A stretch of 62,597 bases of DNA from Myxococcales bacterium (lineage in GTDB: Bacteria > Myxococcota_A > UBA9042 > JABWCM01): assembly GCA_013360285.1 (NCBI GenBank), contig JABWCM010000009.1, positions 1 through 62,597 on the forward strand, read 5' to 3'. A program made the translations under genes and the position numbers. Within the stretch, counting starts at the first letter, position 1, and the number at the start of each line of letters is the position of its first letter. Positions 36,547 to 46,699 of this stretch are shown here, in pieces. Under the pieces are notes generated by a model. It was not told where the DNA came from, did no database searches, and worked only from the letters and a program-made list of their open reading frames with translations.

Positions 36547-36680
36547 AAAGATGTTCGAACACGTCCGCACAAACAGCCACTATTAAGATAAAACCATATT
36601 TGTAAACTTAAAATCCATACCAAACCGGTCGCGACACACAACGGCCTTCCCGAATCAAATGATTTGAGCTGTTTGATGGC

Positions 36681-37382
36681 TCACTTTGCAAGTTGTTGCT
36701 CAATCGTCGATTTTAGGTCCGACGGCGTTTCTCCCGATCGTTTGTACACGATCGTGAAGTTTTCGTCGACAAGCAGAATCACAGGCGTAGAAGACTGGAC
36801 GTCAGTAAAGTATGTTTTTGTTTTGAAAGTGGGATCGGCCAAAACGGGAGAGGTTAACTTAAATTCGTCCCGCCAGAACTCGCAAAAATCGCTGTTCGCC
36901 GGCTGGCCACTCGCATTTTCAAATAAAATACTAATAACTTGAAGCCCCTTGTCTTTGAATGGTTCGTAAAATTCCTCATCCAGAATTCTTGCTTGGTCAA
37001 TGCACGGGCCACACCACCCGGCGCCAATATCAATGAGGGTTAACTTGTGCCCACACATCAGATCTTTCAGGACAACATTGTCAAAATCGCAGTTTTTTAT
37101 CGTGATCGAAGCATCAAACTTTGCACCAAGACTTGTCCCTAAACCTTCCGACGGGGCTTCACACACCGATACAGATGTGTCTTCGTTGCCTAGATCGATA
37201 CCGATCATATCCTTGGAAACGTCGTCTGCTGGACCCGCACCATCCTCCCCACCCACCGCGGTGGAGCCTTTGGTGTCGTCAAACAGTGTCTTGACTGCCT
37301 CGTTTTCATCGGAAAGACAACCAACCAACAAAAAAATAATGCTTCCCACGATATATATCGAAACGTTCCACGGGCCTGACAT
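36681..37382 (-). CDS. Thioredoxin-like lipoprotein (CGPC)
   Basis: ATG 37382 is preceded by GGAGGAACC; further upstream ATGs exist. The 233-residue product has a signal peptide ending LLVGC, an acidic linker, and a TlpA/thioredoxin-like domain with AGWCGPC at its core and a cis-Pro in TPVILLVD. An additional Cys (DLMCGHK) precedes the active site. It is a second envelope thiol-disulfide protein in this stretch; the redox partners are unknown. A repeat-rich gap of ~500 bases separates it from the other TlpA-like gene. Confidence 0.8.
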   Translation of the reverse strand: MSGPWNVSIYIVGSIIFLLVGCLSDENEAVKTLFDDTKGSTAVGGEDGAGPADDVSKDMIGIDLGNEDTSVSVCEAPSEGLGTSLGAKFDASITIKNCDFDNVVLKDLMCGHKLTLIDIGAGWCGPCIDQARILDEEFYEPFKDKGLQVISILFENASGQPANSDFCEFWRDEFKLTSPVLADPTFKTKTYFTDVQSSTPVILLVDENFTIVYKRSGETPSDLKSTIEQQLAK

Positions 37383-37504
37383 CTTTGGTTCCTCCATACT
37401 ACCGGCCTTGGCAGCAATATGACCGCCAAGATGATCCATCAGGTACCGGACTTGTTCCTATGTTGTCAACCAACGTCGTGGAAATGTTGATTTTTTTGAC
37501 CGGT

Positions 37505-37690
37505 TAGAGGGTCGGCGAGCATAACGAAGCAGGCGTGGGTATGTGGTGTTTTTTGGTGGATTTCACGACCCAGCCGAATTGGAGCCGGATCGTCCAAAAA
37601 AATCCTGTGTCATATCGGGAATATGGCGCAGGGATTTTTACGGGCGAGGCCGACAAAGGCGGCCACGACAACAATTTCATCAAAAAACGC
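37505..37690. repeat. Palindromic repeat, family A (copy 3) with B-like end
   Basis: AGAGGGTCGGCGAGCATAA (37506) resembles the end of a family B element; from ~37545 the sequence follows the A-family pattern (GGATTTCACGACCCAGCCGA, AAAATCCTGTGTCATATCGG, GGGAATATGGCGCAGGG). The remaining 37691-38099 stretch shows no recognisable gene. Confidence 0.6.
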
Positions 37691-38099
37691 CAGCCACTTA
37701 GGCCACAGGTCTCGGATTAGCTTGGACGCTCCAAATCAGCCTTTCCGGAAAGTGTGTCGGTTGCCGGTACCCCCTCCCACGACGGAAAAGTGGGCAACGG
37801 TGCGTCGACCATTGTCCAGATAAATTCACCAATCGGCGATCGGCAACACAGAATCGTGGTTGACCAAACGAAACATCCTGTGTACCGTTGTTGCCGCGCT
37901 GGCGTTATTTTGCCAAAAGACCGGCAAAACAAACCACTTTCCGCCAGTTCACTCCGCAATTATTCGCGGACATCCTGACCAAGAATGGAATCGTGCGGGA
38001 TTACCCATGACTGGGTTGAAACCAAACCCATGAATTCCTACTGTGTCCAGACCTTTCGGACACGCGCCGATGGCTATGTTGCCCACCAGGAGGTGTAGC
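37691..38099. other. Gene-free stretch before the LysM endopeptidase
   Basis: Several short overlapping open frames exist on both strands, none with a ribosome binding site, signal or family resemblance. It probably holds the promoter and leader of the LysM gene; GGAGGT at ~38087 is its ribosome binding site. I see no other structure. Confidence 0.45.
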
Positions 38100-39215
38100 T
38101 TGACCGCCTTTTTCAGCATCAAACGAATAGCCTGGACCCTGGCTACGATTTTGTTCATTTTGCCCGCTCCATTGGCGTGGGCAAAAACCAAGCCAGTCAT
38201 GCACAAAGTAAAAGCGGGGGACAGTCTGTGGAGCATTGCCGGCAAATATAAGGTCGAAGTCGACACACTGCGTAAACTTAACAAAATCAAAGGCAATATG
38301 GTGAAACCTGGAGCTAAATTAATCGTACGCCCGGGCTCTTCCAAAGGCAAATCAACAGCATCGGCGACAAAACACTCCTCTAAGTCGGCAAAGGTTTCAA
38401 AAACCTCGGGAACTCAAATCACCAAATCCCAAAAGAGCGCCGGAAAGATTTCTAAAAACAACAAAAAAGCCAAAAAGCGTTTTGAATCGGTTCAGCACAA
38501 GGTAAAACGCGGTGATTCGCTGTGGTCAATCGCACGAAAGTACAACACAACCGTTACTAATCTGCGAAAAATCAATGGAAAATCTGTCAAATCCCTTCAC
38601 CCGGGCGAGGTGATTGTGGTCAAACACGTTCCGTCGGGCGATGGCCCTGTGCGTCTGGAACACGGCGTCCAGTTACCGGAATCGGGTCTTGGCTTTGTCG
38701 CACCACGCCGTGAGCGGGTTTGGGGCACGAAGACGACTGTCACGGCAATCATGGAGGCGTGTGCCGAAACCGCTGCCGAACATCCCGAAGCGAGGCCGAC
38801 CTATATTGGCGATGTAAGTTACCAGCGAGGTGGATATATGCCCCCGCACAAAAGCCACCGTTCAGGACGCGATGTGGACTTAAGTTATTACCACAACGAT
38901 CCAAAATCGCGCCACGCATTTACCAACGTGTCCACGTCCACGCTGGATACGGAACGCAGTTGGACTTTGATTGAATCATTTTTGGAAACCAAAGACGTGA
39001 AGTCCATGTACATCGACTACCGGCTACAAAAACCACTCTACGAGGAAGCGCTGCGGCGTGGGATCGCACAAGATGTCGTGGATAGATTATTTGAATATCC
39101 CGATGGCGTCGGAAGCGGCAAAGAAGGGCAAACGATTATCCGCCATGTTCGGGGCCATGATGACCACATCCACATTCGGTTTTACGAACGTCCTGAAGAT
39201 GTCCCATCCAGTTAA
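38100..39215 (+). CDS. LysM + MepA-like murein endopeptidase
   Basis: TTG 38100 is chosen because CAGGAGGTG lies just upstream; the product (371 residues) then starts with a signal peptide (to LAWAKT). Two LysM domains follow (HKVKAGDSLWSIAGKY ~35-78; HKVKRGDSLWSIARKY ~134-177) joined by a Lys/Ser-rich linker. The C-terminal ~190 residues are a penicillin-insensitive murein endopeptidase (M74): zinc-binding HKSHRSGRDVD and GHDDHIHIRF are present. It binds peptidoglycan and cleaves D-Ala-meso-DAP cross-links in the periplasm. Confidence 0.9.
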   Translation: MTAFFSIKRIAWTLATILFILPAPLAWAKTKPVMHKVKAGDSLWSIAGKYKVEVDTLRKLNKIKGNMVKPGAKLIVRPGSSKGKSTASATKHSSKSAKVSKTSGTQITKSQKSAGKISKNNKKAKKRFESVQHKVKRGDSLWSIARKYNTTVTNLRKINGKSVKSLHPGEVIVVKHVPSGDGPVRLEHGVQLPESGLGFVAPRRERVWGTKTTVTAIMEACAETAAEHPEARPTYIGDVSYQRGGYMPPHKSHRSGRDVDLSYYHNDPKSRHAFTNVSTSTLDTERSWTLIESFLETKDVKSMYIDYRLQKPLYEEALRRGIAQDVVDRLFEYPDGVGSGKEGQTIIRHVRGHDDHIHIRFYERPEDVPSS

Positions 39216-39229
39216 GAGTAGACCTGCCG

Positions 39230-40861
39230 TCACCGCGCCTCTGCCCCCACGGCACCCACCGGTCTGCCGGAACAGGAATCGGGAGCTTGTACCCCCAATA
39301 AAAAGGCTAACGTGGCTGTAAGATCCACCGGATCCACCTGCGCTGCATAGCGTCCCCCACGTACCCCCGGTCCCAACACATACAACGGTACTGTACGGTC
39401 GTAACGGTAAGGCGTACCGTGATCCGTTCCCCGAGCATCTCCACCCCAATAAAACACGGTTCGTGGTTTCTGACGCACCAGAAGCTGTCCATGACGTCCA
39501 GCAGACAATGCACCTCGGACAATGGTGCCATACGCATCTTCGTCTGCCCGGATGACGCCCGGCAAATAGGTTGCAGCAATGCCGGCAATCGCTTCGATAC
39601 TCCCCCGCATCTCTTCCAACGCCCGCGCGGCTCTCGATTCATCGATACCGGACAAATCCAAATACAAGTGAGGTGGCATAAAGCCCAACACTCGGGCACC
39701 GGTTGTGCCAGATGCTCCCAACACACCATTCAGTGCATCTTCAGCAACTCGCACCAAGTGGTCAGCGTCAACACGATTGGCATTGATCCCAGCAGCCTGA
39801 ACACGTTCCACCAGCGGCGTCGATCCATGGTCGCCGGTTAAAGCCAATACAAACCCATCTTTGCCCAACCGCGACTCGAGGCCATTCACCAGCGTGCGTA
39901 GTGCCAAATCAGCTCGGCGCAGGCTATCAAATCCCTCGACGCTGTCCGGCCCAAAGATGTGTCCTACATAGTCCAAAGACGAAATGCTTACGATCAACAA
40001 ATCAGGAACATCATCTTTCCCGAGTTCCGCATGGTCGACCGCCGATAAAGCAAAGGTCACCAAATCATCGGTGGAGGTTGGTACAATGGGATATGCAGCT
40101 CGTTTTTCTTCTTCTTTGGTCAAGTCCCTAAGTGAATGCGGAAATTGATCATCAAGACCATAAACCTGGGCTTCACCAGTATGTGAATCGTCGGGCAGCA
40201 ATTTTTTCCACTTCGGATCAATTGGCAACGGGTTCCACTCGGCGTTTTTGTGTGCATGGGCCGGTAATTCAACAGCAAGGCGTTCCGCCCAATCAGGTAA
40301 CTTAGCACCATAGGCCATGCTTGTAACATAACGGCCAACAATGGGGTCGTACCACAACACCAGGTTGGCCGCGAAACCCGCCGTTAAAATCGCCGCCCGG
40401 TCCTTTACACTAAGTGAAACTACTTTCGTGTGTCCGCCGCTTTCCGCACGCATGGAATCCCCCAACGTACCGGCACGTAATTGAGCCGGGCCCCGACCTG
40501 GACGTTCCGGAAATCCCACAATTGCCCCTTTTGGGTCAAATGCGGCATAGACCTGCTCTCTCCCCACAAACCATCTATTGGAAACGATCCCATGCGCCGA
40601 CGGCTGAGCCCCGGTTCCAATGGTTGCGTGGCCAGGCCCCGTTTCTGTTGCGGAATAGGCATAAATGGCATCGTAATGGGCCGCTCCTTTGCCCATCAGG
40701 CCACCGAATCCATCCGGTCCCCACACGTCGGCCCACCGTTCAACATCAATCGAACGAAATTGGTCAATAACCACGATAACCCCAAGCTTTGGCCTTGCTT
40801 CGGCGGCCGGCATAATCCAACAGCAGCCAAGAAGCGCCGCAATCACGTTGATCCATTTCAT
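39230..40861 (-). CDS. Secreted alkaline-phosphatase-family protein
   Basis: 543 residues with a signal peptide (to AAEARPK). Metal and nucleophile motifs of the type I phosphodiesterase/PafA-like alkaline phosphatase superfamily are seen: VVIDQFRS near residue 31, nucleophile Thr in SATETGPGHAT, SSLDYVGHIFGP, LTGDHGS, and ARGTDHGTPY near the end. The enzyme should hydrolyse phosphomonoesters or diesters in the periplasm, using two zinc ions. It is convergent with the endopeptidase and follows the HMG-CoA lyase gene after four bases, so it may be read from the leucine operon. Confidence 0.88.
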   Translation of the reverse strand: MKWINVIAALLGCCWIMPAAEARPKLGVIVVIDQFRSIDVERWADVWGPDGFGGLMGKGAAHYDAIYAYSATETGPGHATIGTGAQPSAHGIVSNRWFVGREQVYAAFDPKGAIVGFPERPGRGPAQLRAGTLGDSMRAESGGHTKVVSLSVKDRAAILTAGFAANLVLWYDPIVGRYVTSMAYGAKLPDWAERLAVELPAHAHKNAEWNPLPIDPKWKKLLPDDSHTGEAQVYGLDDQFPHSLRDLTKEEEKRAAYPIVPTSTDDLVTFALSAVDHAELGKDDVPDLLIVSISSLDYVGHIFGPDSVEGFDSLRRADLALRTLVNGLESRLGKDGFVLALTGDHGSTPLVERVQAAGINANRVDADHLVRVAEDALNGVLGASGTTGARVLGFMPPHLYLDLSGIDESRAARALEEMRGSIEAIAGIAATYLPGVIRADEDAYGTIVRGALSAGRHGQLLVRQKPRTVFYWGGDARGTDHGTPYRYDRTVPLYVLGPGVRGGRYAAQVDPVDLTATLAFLLGVQAPDSCSGRPVGAVGAEAR

Positions 40862-40864
40862 GAG

Positions 40865-41788
40865 TTAAGTTACCGAATTGGTCCGCGCCAGCGCGGCGCG
40901 GAGGTACTTGCTGGGAAGTGGCCGGCCAATGACCTCGGAAATGTGACGGCTAGCTTCAACAACGCGGGAAAGGTCAACGCCGGTTTCGATTCCCATGCCG
41001 TCCAACATATAAAGCAGGTCTTCTGTAGCTAGATTTCCCGCCGCGCCTGGTGCGTAAGGGCAGCCACCCAATCCCCCGGCGCTGGTGTCAAACGTGGTGA
41101 CTCCACATATCAATCCGGTCATTACATTGGCGAGCGCTCCTCCCCGGGTGTCGTGTAAGTGCAACGCAATGCGCGACAACGGAATGTGGTCACTTAACAA
41201 GGTCACAACCGATTCGATCTGGGTCGGCACAGCCACACCAATCGTGTCGCCGAACGAGATTTCATAACATCCCATGTCCATAAGTTGTTTGGTAATTTCA
41301 ACGACTCTTCCGGCATCGACTTGGCCTTCATAGGGGCATCCAAAGACAACACTAATATAACCACGTACGTTCAAGCCGGCATCGACCGCTCGACGCGCCA
41401 CAACAGCAAAACGAGTTAAACTGTCGTCGATGGACATATTGATGTTACGTCGGGTAAACGTCTCGGACGCGCCAGTAAATATGGCAACTGTTTTAACACC
41501 CGCGGCAAACGCGTCCTCAAGTCCGCGAATGTTGGGAACCAATGCGGAATAACGTGTGCCGGGTACCTGGTGAATACCTTGAAACACCTTGGTCGCATCC
41601 GCAAGCTGCGGAATCCGCGACGGACGGACAAAACTCGTCACTTCAATATCGGAAAAGCCGGCATACGTCAGCAAATTGACAAACGCTATCTTATCGTCGG
41701 TAGAAATTCGATCCGGCTCGTTTTGAAGCCCATCTCGCGGACCCACTTCCACAATACGTACTTTGGGCGGTAATGCTAACTTGTTCAC
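40865..41788 (-). CDS. liuE: Hydroxymethylglutaryl-CoA lyase
   Basis: 307 residues of the HMGL-like TIM-barrel family. VEVGPRDGLQNE at the start supplies the active-site Asp/Arg; the metal-binding ALHLHDTRG and the signature SAGGLGGCPYAPGA with catalytic Cys follow. It splits HMG-CoA into acetyl-CoA and acetoacetate, the last step of leucine degradation. It ends the cluster of methylcrotonyl-CoA carboxylase, hydratase and biotin carrier genes, separated from the carrier gene by ~165 bases. Confidence 0.93.
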   Translation of the reverse strand: MNKLALPPKVRIVEVGPRDGLQNEPDRISTDDKIAFVNLLTYAGFSDIEVTSFVRPSRIPQLADATKVFQGIHQVPGTRYSALVPNIRGLEDAFAAGVKTVAIFTGASETFTRRNINMSIDDSLTRFAVVARRAVDAGLNVRGYISVVFGCPYEGQVDAGRVVEITKQLMDMGCYEISFGDTIGVAVPTQIESVVTLLSDHIPLSRIALHLHDTRGGALANVMTGLICGVTTFDTSAGGLGGCPYAPGAAGNLATEDLLYMLDGMGIETGVDLSRVVEASRHISEVIGRPLPSKYLRAALARTNSVT

Positions 41789-41953
41789 GTTCGTCCTGAT
41801 ATCGATAACCAGGGTTTACATTCAGGATTTCCACGATCCGACCACAGTTGTTCGGCTGCTTTTCGACAACCGCTGCGACCTACTCCCGATCTGCACAATG
41901 GCTCCGAATCGTCGTTGCGCATATCAACCTGGTTCATAAAAGATACAAAACTT

Positions 41954-42502
41954 TCAAATTTTATCCGGTTGTGATGGTCCCTTCGCCTCTATTGCCGCCT
42001 CTTCGTCAGACAACTCCACCAAATGAGCACCGGCAGCAACCGGATCGCCGAGCCGGAAATGAAGTGCCGAAACAACCCCGTCTCTGGGGGCAACAATGGC
42101 ATGCTCCATCTTCATCGCTTCAATCCGCATCAATACGGCCCCTTTTTTTACCTGATCCCCTACCGCAACGTCCAAACCGATCACAACGCCCGGCATCGGC
42201 GATGCCATCGCTCGATCTCCCACCGCATTACGCGGGCGCGCTTTTCCAATACCACGGCGTAAAGAAAGCTCCCATGTCACACCACCCGCAGTAACGTAAC
42301 GTTGTTGCCCGTCTCGGCTTACGACAACCCGAACGGGCTCTTGACCCGGCACCGTTACAATGTACGTTCCGGTACTTACCTGCCGTCCTTGGGCAACGAT
42401 GCTACGGCCACCGACCGTCATCACAAACCCACCGCCATCCGGTTGCCAACTCACCGTGGTTTCGTCACCATGAAGAGTGACCACACCCTCAAAGGATTTC
42501 AT
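41954..42502 (-). CDS. Biotin carboxyl carrier protein (split MCC alpha)
   Basis: Start ATG 42502 overlaps the biotin carboxylase stop (ATGA); the longer open frame is rejected. The 182-residue product has an N-terminal beta-rich part that resembles the BT/linker region of acyl-CoA carboxylases, and a C-terminal biotinyl domain (about 105-170) with the biotinylation motif IEAMKMEHAI. Methylcrotonyl-CoA carboxylase alpha usually carries this on the same chain; here it is a separate coupled gene. A frameshift is not supported, because the overlap and start look natural. Confidence 0.88.
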   Translation of the reverse strand: MKSFEGVVTLHGDETTVSWQPDGGGFVMTVGGRSIVAQGRQVSTGTYIVTVPGQEPVRVVVSRDGQQRYVTAGGVTWELSLRRGIGKARPRNAVGDRAMASPMPGVVIGLDVAVGDQVKKGAVLMRIEAMKMEHAIVAPRDGVVSALHFRLGDPVAAGAHLVELSDEEAAIEAKGPSQPDKI

Positions 42503-44034
42503 TCGCCACCTCCGGACGTACCGCGCCAATCCCCAAGTGACACCCACGGACCTTGCCACGCTTTGTTAACATTAGGCGAACCCGCAGCAAGCGTTACTTG
42601 GTCGCGATGGTGGTATGCGTCATCAAGCAACAACGCGGCAAGCACGAAATCAGGCAAGTGTTGGGTCGCGCACCACCCATCAAATGATTCGTCAAGCCAT
42701 CGGGTATGAAAGTCTGCGCTCCTAAACGCATCCAAAGTCAACAAATGTCGAAGAAACGCAATGTTGGTACGCACACCGTGTACTACGAGTCTGTCCAATG
42801 CCGCAATCATCTTTTGAGTAGCGACTTCCCGTGTTTCACCAAGCACAATGAGCTTTCCCAACATCGGATCGTAGACAACGGACACTTCATCACCAGTCTG
42901 AAACCCTCCATCATGGCGAATGCCGGGCCCAAACGGCACATCGTACCGTAAAAGGCGGCCTACAGACGGCAGGAAACCATTTTCTGGGTCTTCTGCATAA
43001 ATTCGGCACTCAATCGCGTGCCCACGCTGAAAAATCTCCTCTTGAGTCCACGGTAACGGCTGACCCTGCGCAACTTTGATCTGGGCTACCACCAGATCGA
43101 CTCCACACACCAATTCCGTAATCGGGTGTTCAACTTGCAACCGGGTGTTCATCTCCAGAAAATAAAAATCACCTTGAGGACCGACGATAAATTCAACCGT
43201 ACCTGCGCCTTGGTAATTTACCGCGCGCGCCGCCTGCACTCCCGCGGCACAGATCCGTTGTCTCAGCTCCGCCGACAAACTGGGACTAGGTGACTCTTCG
43301 ATCACCTTTTGATGCCGTCTTTGCAAACTGCATTCCCGCTCGAACACGTGAACACAGTTGCCGTGGGTATCCCCCAAAACCTGCACCTCGATATGCCTCG
43401 GATTCTCAATGTATTTTTCCAAATAAACCGCCCCATCGCCAAACGCTTTTGCAGCCTCCCGCGACGCTGCTGCCACTGCCGCCGGCATATCCGCATCGGC
43501 GTGCACAATCCGCATCCCTTTGCCGCCACCACCAAGATCCGCCTTAACCAACACCGGATAACCCAATTTGCGCGCATGTTCTCGAAGGGTCTCCGGCCTC
43601 CTGTCGTCTCCCTGATAACCCGGAATCGTTGGAACATTCGCCGCAGCCATCGTCATTCTTGCCGCGGTTTTGCTCCCCATTTGTGCGATCGTATCCGGCT
43701 TGGGTCCTACAAATATCACTCCTGCCTGTTCAACCGCTCGCCCAAATCCCTCATTTTCCGACAAAAAACCATAACCGGGATGAATCGCATCCGCGCCGGT
43801 AGCCCTGGCTGCATCCAGGATCCGGTCAACCCTTAAATAACTTTCCCTCGGAGGCGCCGCCCCGATACATACCGCTTCATCCGCCATTGCCACGAACAAT
43901 GACGACTGATCTTTATCGCTGTGCACTGCCACTGTTGCGATTCCAAGTTCCCGGCACGCTAAGATAACGCGAACTGCAATTTCTCCTCGGTTTGCAACAA
44001 GTAATTTACGGATAGGTCGAATCGGTGTTTTCAT
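42499..44034 (-). CDS. liuD: Biotin carboxylase subunit (MCC alpha, BC part)
   Basis: 511 residues from ATG 44034, overlapping the hydratase stop (ATGA). KLLVANRGEIAVRV is the N-terminal signature. The ATP-grasp has KADLGGGGKGMR, HIEVQVLGD, ECSLQRRHQKVIEE and EMNTRLQVEHP. It carboxylates biotin with ATP and bicarbonate. The following gene supplies the biotin carrier, and the first gene of the cluster supplies the carboxyltransferase. In context, the complex is methylcrotonyl-CoA carboxylase. Confidence 0.95.
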   Translation of the reverse strand: MKTPIRPIRKLLVANRGEIAVRVILACRELGIATVAVHSDKDQSSLFVAMADEAVCIGAAPPRESYLRVDRILDAARATGADAIHPGYGFLSENEGFGRAVEQAGVIFVGPKPDTIAQMGSKTAARMTMAAANVPTIPGYQGDDRRPETLREHARKLGYPVLVKADLGGGGKGMRIVHADADMPAAVAAASREAAKAFGDGAVYLEKYIENPRHIEVQVLGDTHGNCVHVFERECSLQRRHQKVIEESPSPSLSAELRQRICAAGVQAARAVNYQGAGTVEFIVGPQGDFYFLEMNTRLQVEHPITELVCGVDLVVAQIKVAQGQPLPWTQEEIFQRGHAIECRIYAEDPENGFLPSVGRLLRYDVPFGPGIRHDGGFQTGDEVSVVYDPMLGKLIVLGETREVATQKMIAALDRLVVHGVRTNIAFLRHLLTLDAFRSADFHTRWLDESFDGWCATQHLPDFVLAALLLDDAYHHRDQVTLAAGSPNVNKAWQGPWVSLGDWRGTSGGGE

Positions 44035-44837
44035 GGTTTCTGCCCCCCCGTGGGCACAACCCAACGGGCCGGTTTTTTATTTAGAAACGCCGACATACCT
44101 TCCTGCCCTTCTTGGCCAACGCGAAGCCCGGCGATGACCCGGGTTGTATATCCGTCTTCTTCCGAAGACGAAAGATAAGGGACGTTTTGGATCAGTTGTT
44201 TTGCTGCAGTCAAAGCAACCGGCCCGCCCCGCAACACAGAGGAAATCACTACCTGGGTCGCCGAATCCAATTGGTCGGAAGAAACAACTTCCGATACAAG
44301 CCCCAGCCGCAAGGCAACTTCCGCACCAAACCGCTCACCGGTCAGAAAATACCGCCGTGCAGCGCCGGGTCCGATCCGCCGCAGCACATATGGCGAAATG
44401 ACGGCGGGAACCAACCCAAGTCGAACCTCGCTCAAAGCAAACACGGCCTCGGTCGAACAAATCGTCATATCTACTGCCGCAACAATGCCTACGCCACCGC
44501 CCAACGCGGCACCGCCAACCTTGGCGATGGTCGGCTTTGGGCAATCGTTCAACATACGAAACATCGTTGCCATCGCCTCTGAGTCCCGTACGTTCTCGTC
44601 TTCCGTATAGTGGATCATCGCGGACATCCACCCGAGATCCGCACCGGCACAAAAACTCCGCCCTGCACCTTCCAACACAACAACCCGCACGTCGGACCGT
44701 TGGTCTGCTATCGTAAACACAGCAGTCAGTTCCCGTAATACCTTGGCATTGAACGCATTATGCACTTCGGGACGATTCAACACAACGGTCAGGACACCGT
44801 CCGAAATAGTTACTATTAGATGATCAAATTCCGGCAC
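44031..44837 (-). CDS. liuC: Enoyl-CoA hydratase/isomerase (methylglutaconyl-CoA hydratase)
   Basis: 268 residues of the crotonase fold. The oxyanion hole is formed by FCAGADLGWM and GGAALGGGVGI; the AAVDMTICSTEAVFALSEVRLGLVP block is usual. Placed between carboxyltransferase and biotin carboxylase genes, it most likely hydrates 3-methylglutaconyl-CoA to HMG-CoA (AUH/LiuC function). It begins ten bases after the carboxyltransferase stop and is coupled to the next gene. Confidence 0.9.
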   Translation of the reverse strand: MPEFDHLIVTISDGVLTVVLNRPEVHNAFNAKVLRELTAVFTIADQRSDVRVVVLEGAGRSFCAGADLGWMSAMIHYTEDENVRDSEAMATMFRMLNDCPKPTIAKVGGAALGGGVGIVAAVDMTICSTEAVFALSEVRLGLVPAVISPYVLRRIGPGAARRYFLTGERFGAEVALRLGLVSEVVSSDQLDSATQVVISSVLRGGPVALTAAKQLIQNVPYLSSSEEDGYTTRVIAGLRVGQEGQEGMSAFLNKKPARWVVPTGGQKP

Positions 44838-44846
44838 GGAGACCTC

Positions 44847-46454
44847 CTACATTCGAAAAACGCCCACTCGGTAAGGTTTTATCGGGCCACCGCATACAAC
44901 CGCCAGCGATAACCCCAACACATTTCTCGTTGTTGCCGGGTCGATCACACCGTCGTCCCACAAACGTGCCGTGCTAAAATAAGGACTGCCTTCGGTTTCA
45001 TATTTGTCGAGAATCGGTTGTCGAAATTGCGCTTCTTGCTCGGCGCTCCAGGTCGCCCCTTTGCGCTCAATAGCATCCCGTCGAACCGTCGCAAGCACTC
45101 CCGCTGCTTGCTCCCCTCCCATCACCGAAATCCTCGCGTTGGGCCACATGAACAAAAAACGTGGGTCATAAGCGCGACCACACATGCCGTAGTTGCCGGC
45201 GCCAAAGGATCCGCCGATGATCACCGTGATTCGCGGAACGTTGGCCGTTGCCACGGCATGCACCATTTTGGCTCCATCTTTGGCGATTCCACCTGCTTCA
45301 TACTCTTTGCCTACCATAAAGCCGGTAATATTTTGCAAAAACAACAACGGAATGTTTCGCGTACCACATAACTCGATAAAATGGGCTCCCTTTTGAGCGG
45401 ACTCGGAAAACAGAACACCGTTGTTCCCCAATATCCCCACAGGATATCCGTGAATGTGAGCAAAACCGGTAACCAATGTGCTCCCATACAACGCCTTAAA
45501 TTCGTGAAACCGACTCCCGTCCACGATCCGGGTAATCACTTCGCGAACGTCATAGGGACGGCGTGGATCGGCTGGTATGATTCCATAAAGCTGAGACGCA
45601 GGGTACAAAGGTTCCGCTGGCTCCACAACATCTACAAAACAACTGTCTGATCGGTTTAAGTTACTGACAATATCCCGCGCGATTTCGACCGCATGAGCGT
45701 CATCAAGCGCCAGATGGTCCGCTACCCCGGAACGGCGGCAATGTAACTCGGCACCGCCAAGTTCTTCGGCGGTCACCTCCTCACCGGTTGCCGCTTTGAC
45801 GAGAGGGGGACCGCCGAGAAAAATCGTTCCCTGATTTTTCACAATGACCGTTTCGTCACTCATCGCCGGAACGTATGCGCCTCCCGCCGTACAACTACCC
45901 ATAACCACAGCGATCTGGGGAATTTGTGCGGCACTCATCACCGCCTGATTAAAAAAAATCCTCCCAAAGTGGTCCCGATCCGGAAACACTTCCGCCTGAA
46001 GTGGCAAAAACGCCCCTCCTGAATCCACGAGGTAAATGCAAGGCAGGTGATTTTCCAACGCGATGGTTTGTGCACGTACGTGTTTCTTCACCGTCATCGG
46101 AAAATAGGTCCCCCCTTTTACAGTCGCGTCATTGGCAACAATCATGACCTTCCGGCCACAAACGACACCAATCCCTGTCACGATGCCGGCTGCCGGCGCT
46201 TCGTCGTTGTACATTCCCCAAGCTGCAAGCCCACTGAGTTCGAGAAATGGTGTACCCGGGTCCAACAAAGCCTCAATACGTTCCCGTGCAAGCTTTTTTC
46301 CTTTTTCTGTATGCCGTGCCACAGCTTCTTGGCCCCCACCCTGGGACACCCACTTCAACTTGTCTCGGAGTTCTTCCACCAATTGCTCCATCCGAGCCTG
46401 ATTTTCCAAAAACGCGCCCGATGTAGGGTCGACGTGGGATTCCAGCACAAACAT
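44847..46454 (-). CDS. liuB: Methylcrotonyl-CoA carboxylase carboxyltransferase (beta)
   Basis: 535 residues, the standard length for MCC/PCC beta subunits. [32 protein letters not shown], a biotin-binding-type [17 protein letters not shown] and [16 protein letters not shown] are characteristic; the last is the MCC-type signature. It transfers carboxyl from biotin to 3-methylcrotonyl-CoA. It is the first gene of the minus-strand leucine-catabolic operon. Confidence 0.95.
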   Translation of the reverse strand: MFVLESHVDPTSGAFLENQARMEQLVEELRDKLKWVSQGGGQEAVARHTEKGKKLARERIEALLDPGTPFLELSGLAAWGMYNDEAPAAGIVTGIGVVCGRKVMIVANDATVKGGTYFPMTVKKHVRAQTIALENHLPCIYLVDSGGAFLPLQAEVFPDRDHFGRIFFNQAVMSAAQIPQIAVVMGSCTAGGAYVPAMSDETVIVKNQGTIFLGGPPLVKAATGEEVTAEELGGAELHCRRSGVADHLALDDAHAVEIARDIVSNLNRSDSCFVDVVEPAEPLYPASQLYGIIPADPRRPYDVREVITRIVDGSRFHEFKALYGSTLVTGFAHIHGYPVGILGNNGVLFSESAQKGAHFIELCGTRNIPLLFLQNITGFMVGKEYEAGGIAKDGAKMVHAVATANVPRITVIIGGSFGAGNYGMCGRAYDPRFLFMWPNARISVMGGEQAAGVLATVRRDAIERKGATWSAEQEAQFRQPILDKYETEGSPYFSTARLWDDGVIDPATTRNVLGLSLAVVCGGPIKPYRVGVFRM

Positions 46455-46699
46455 TGATTCACCTCTGGATACCGGTGGGCTGCTTTTTTACCAACGCCCC
46501 ACAAAATTGCCGCGTTATAACAAAGGCAGCCATTCGTGGCTACCGTTGGGACCAATTTGTCGACGAGGTTTTTTTACAACCTCGACCATATCATGAACCC
46601 TTGGACACAAAAACGGAATGTTCACAACTTGGCGGCAACAATGATTCAGAGTAAGGTCCATCTCGATTTGTACACTGGGAGGCAAAAACCCGTCGGTTC

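Noticed and set aside
37754-37978. Small plus-strand ORF of 74 codons before the LysM gene
   Set aside because: No ribosome binding site, no recognisable fold, and a similar-length ORF runs antisense through the same bases.
42302-43836. Long plus-strand ORFs opposite the biotin carboxylase and carrier genes
   Set aside because: They are antisense to genes with complete catalytic motifs; their sequences are Pro/Arg/His-rich, as expected for shadow frames.
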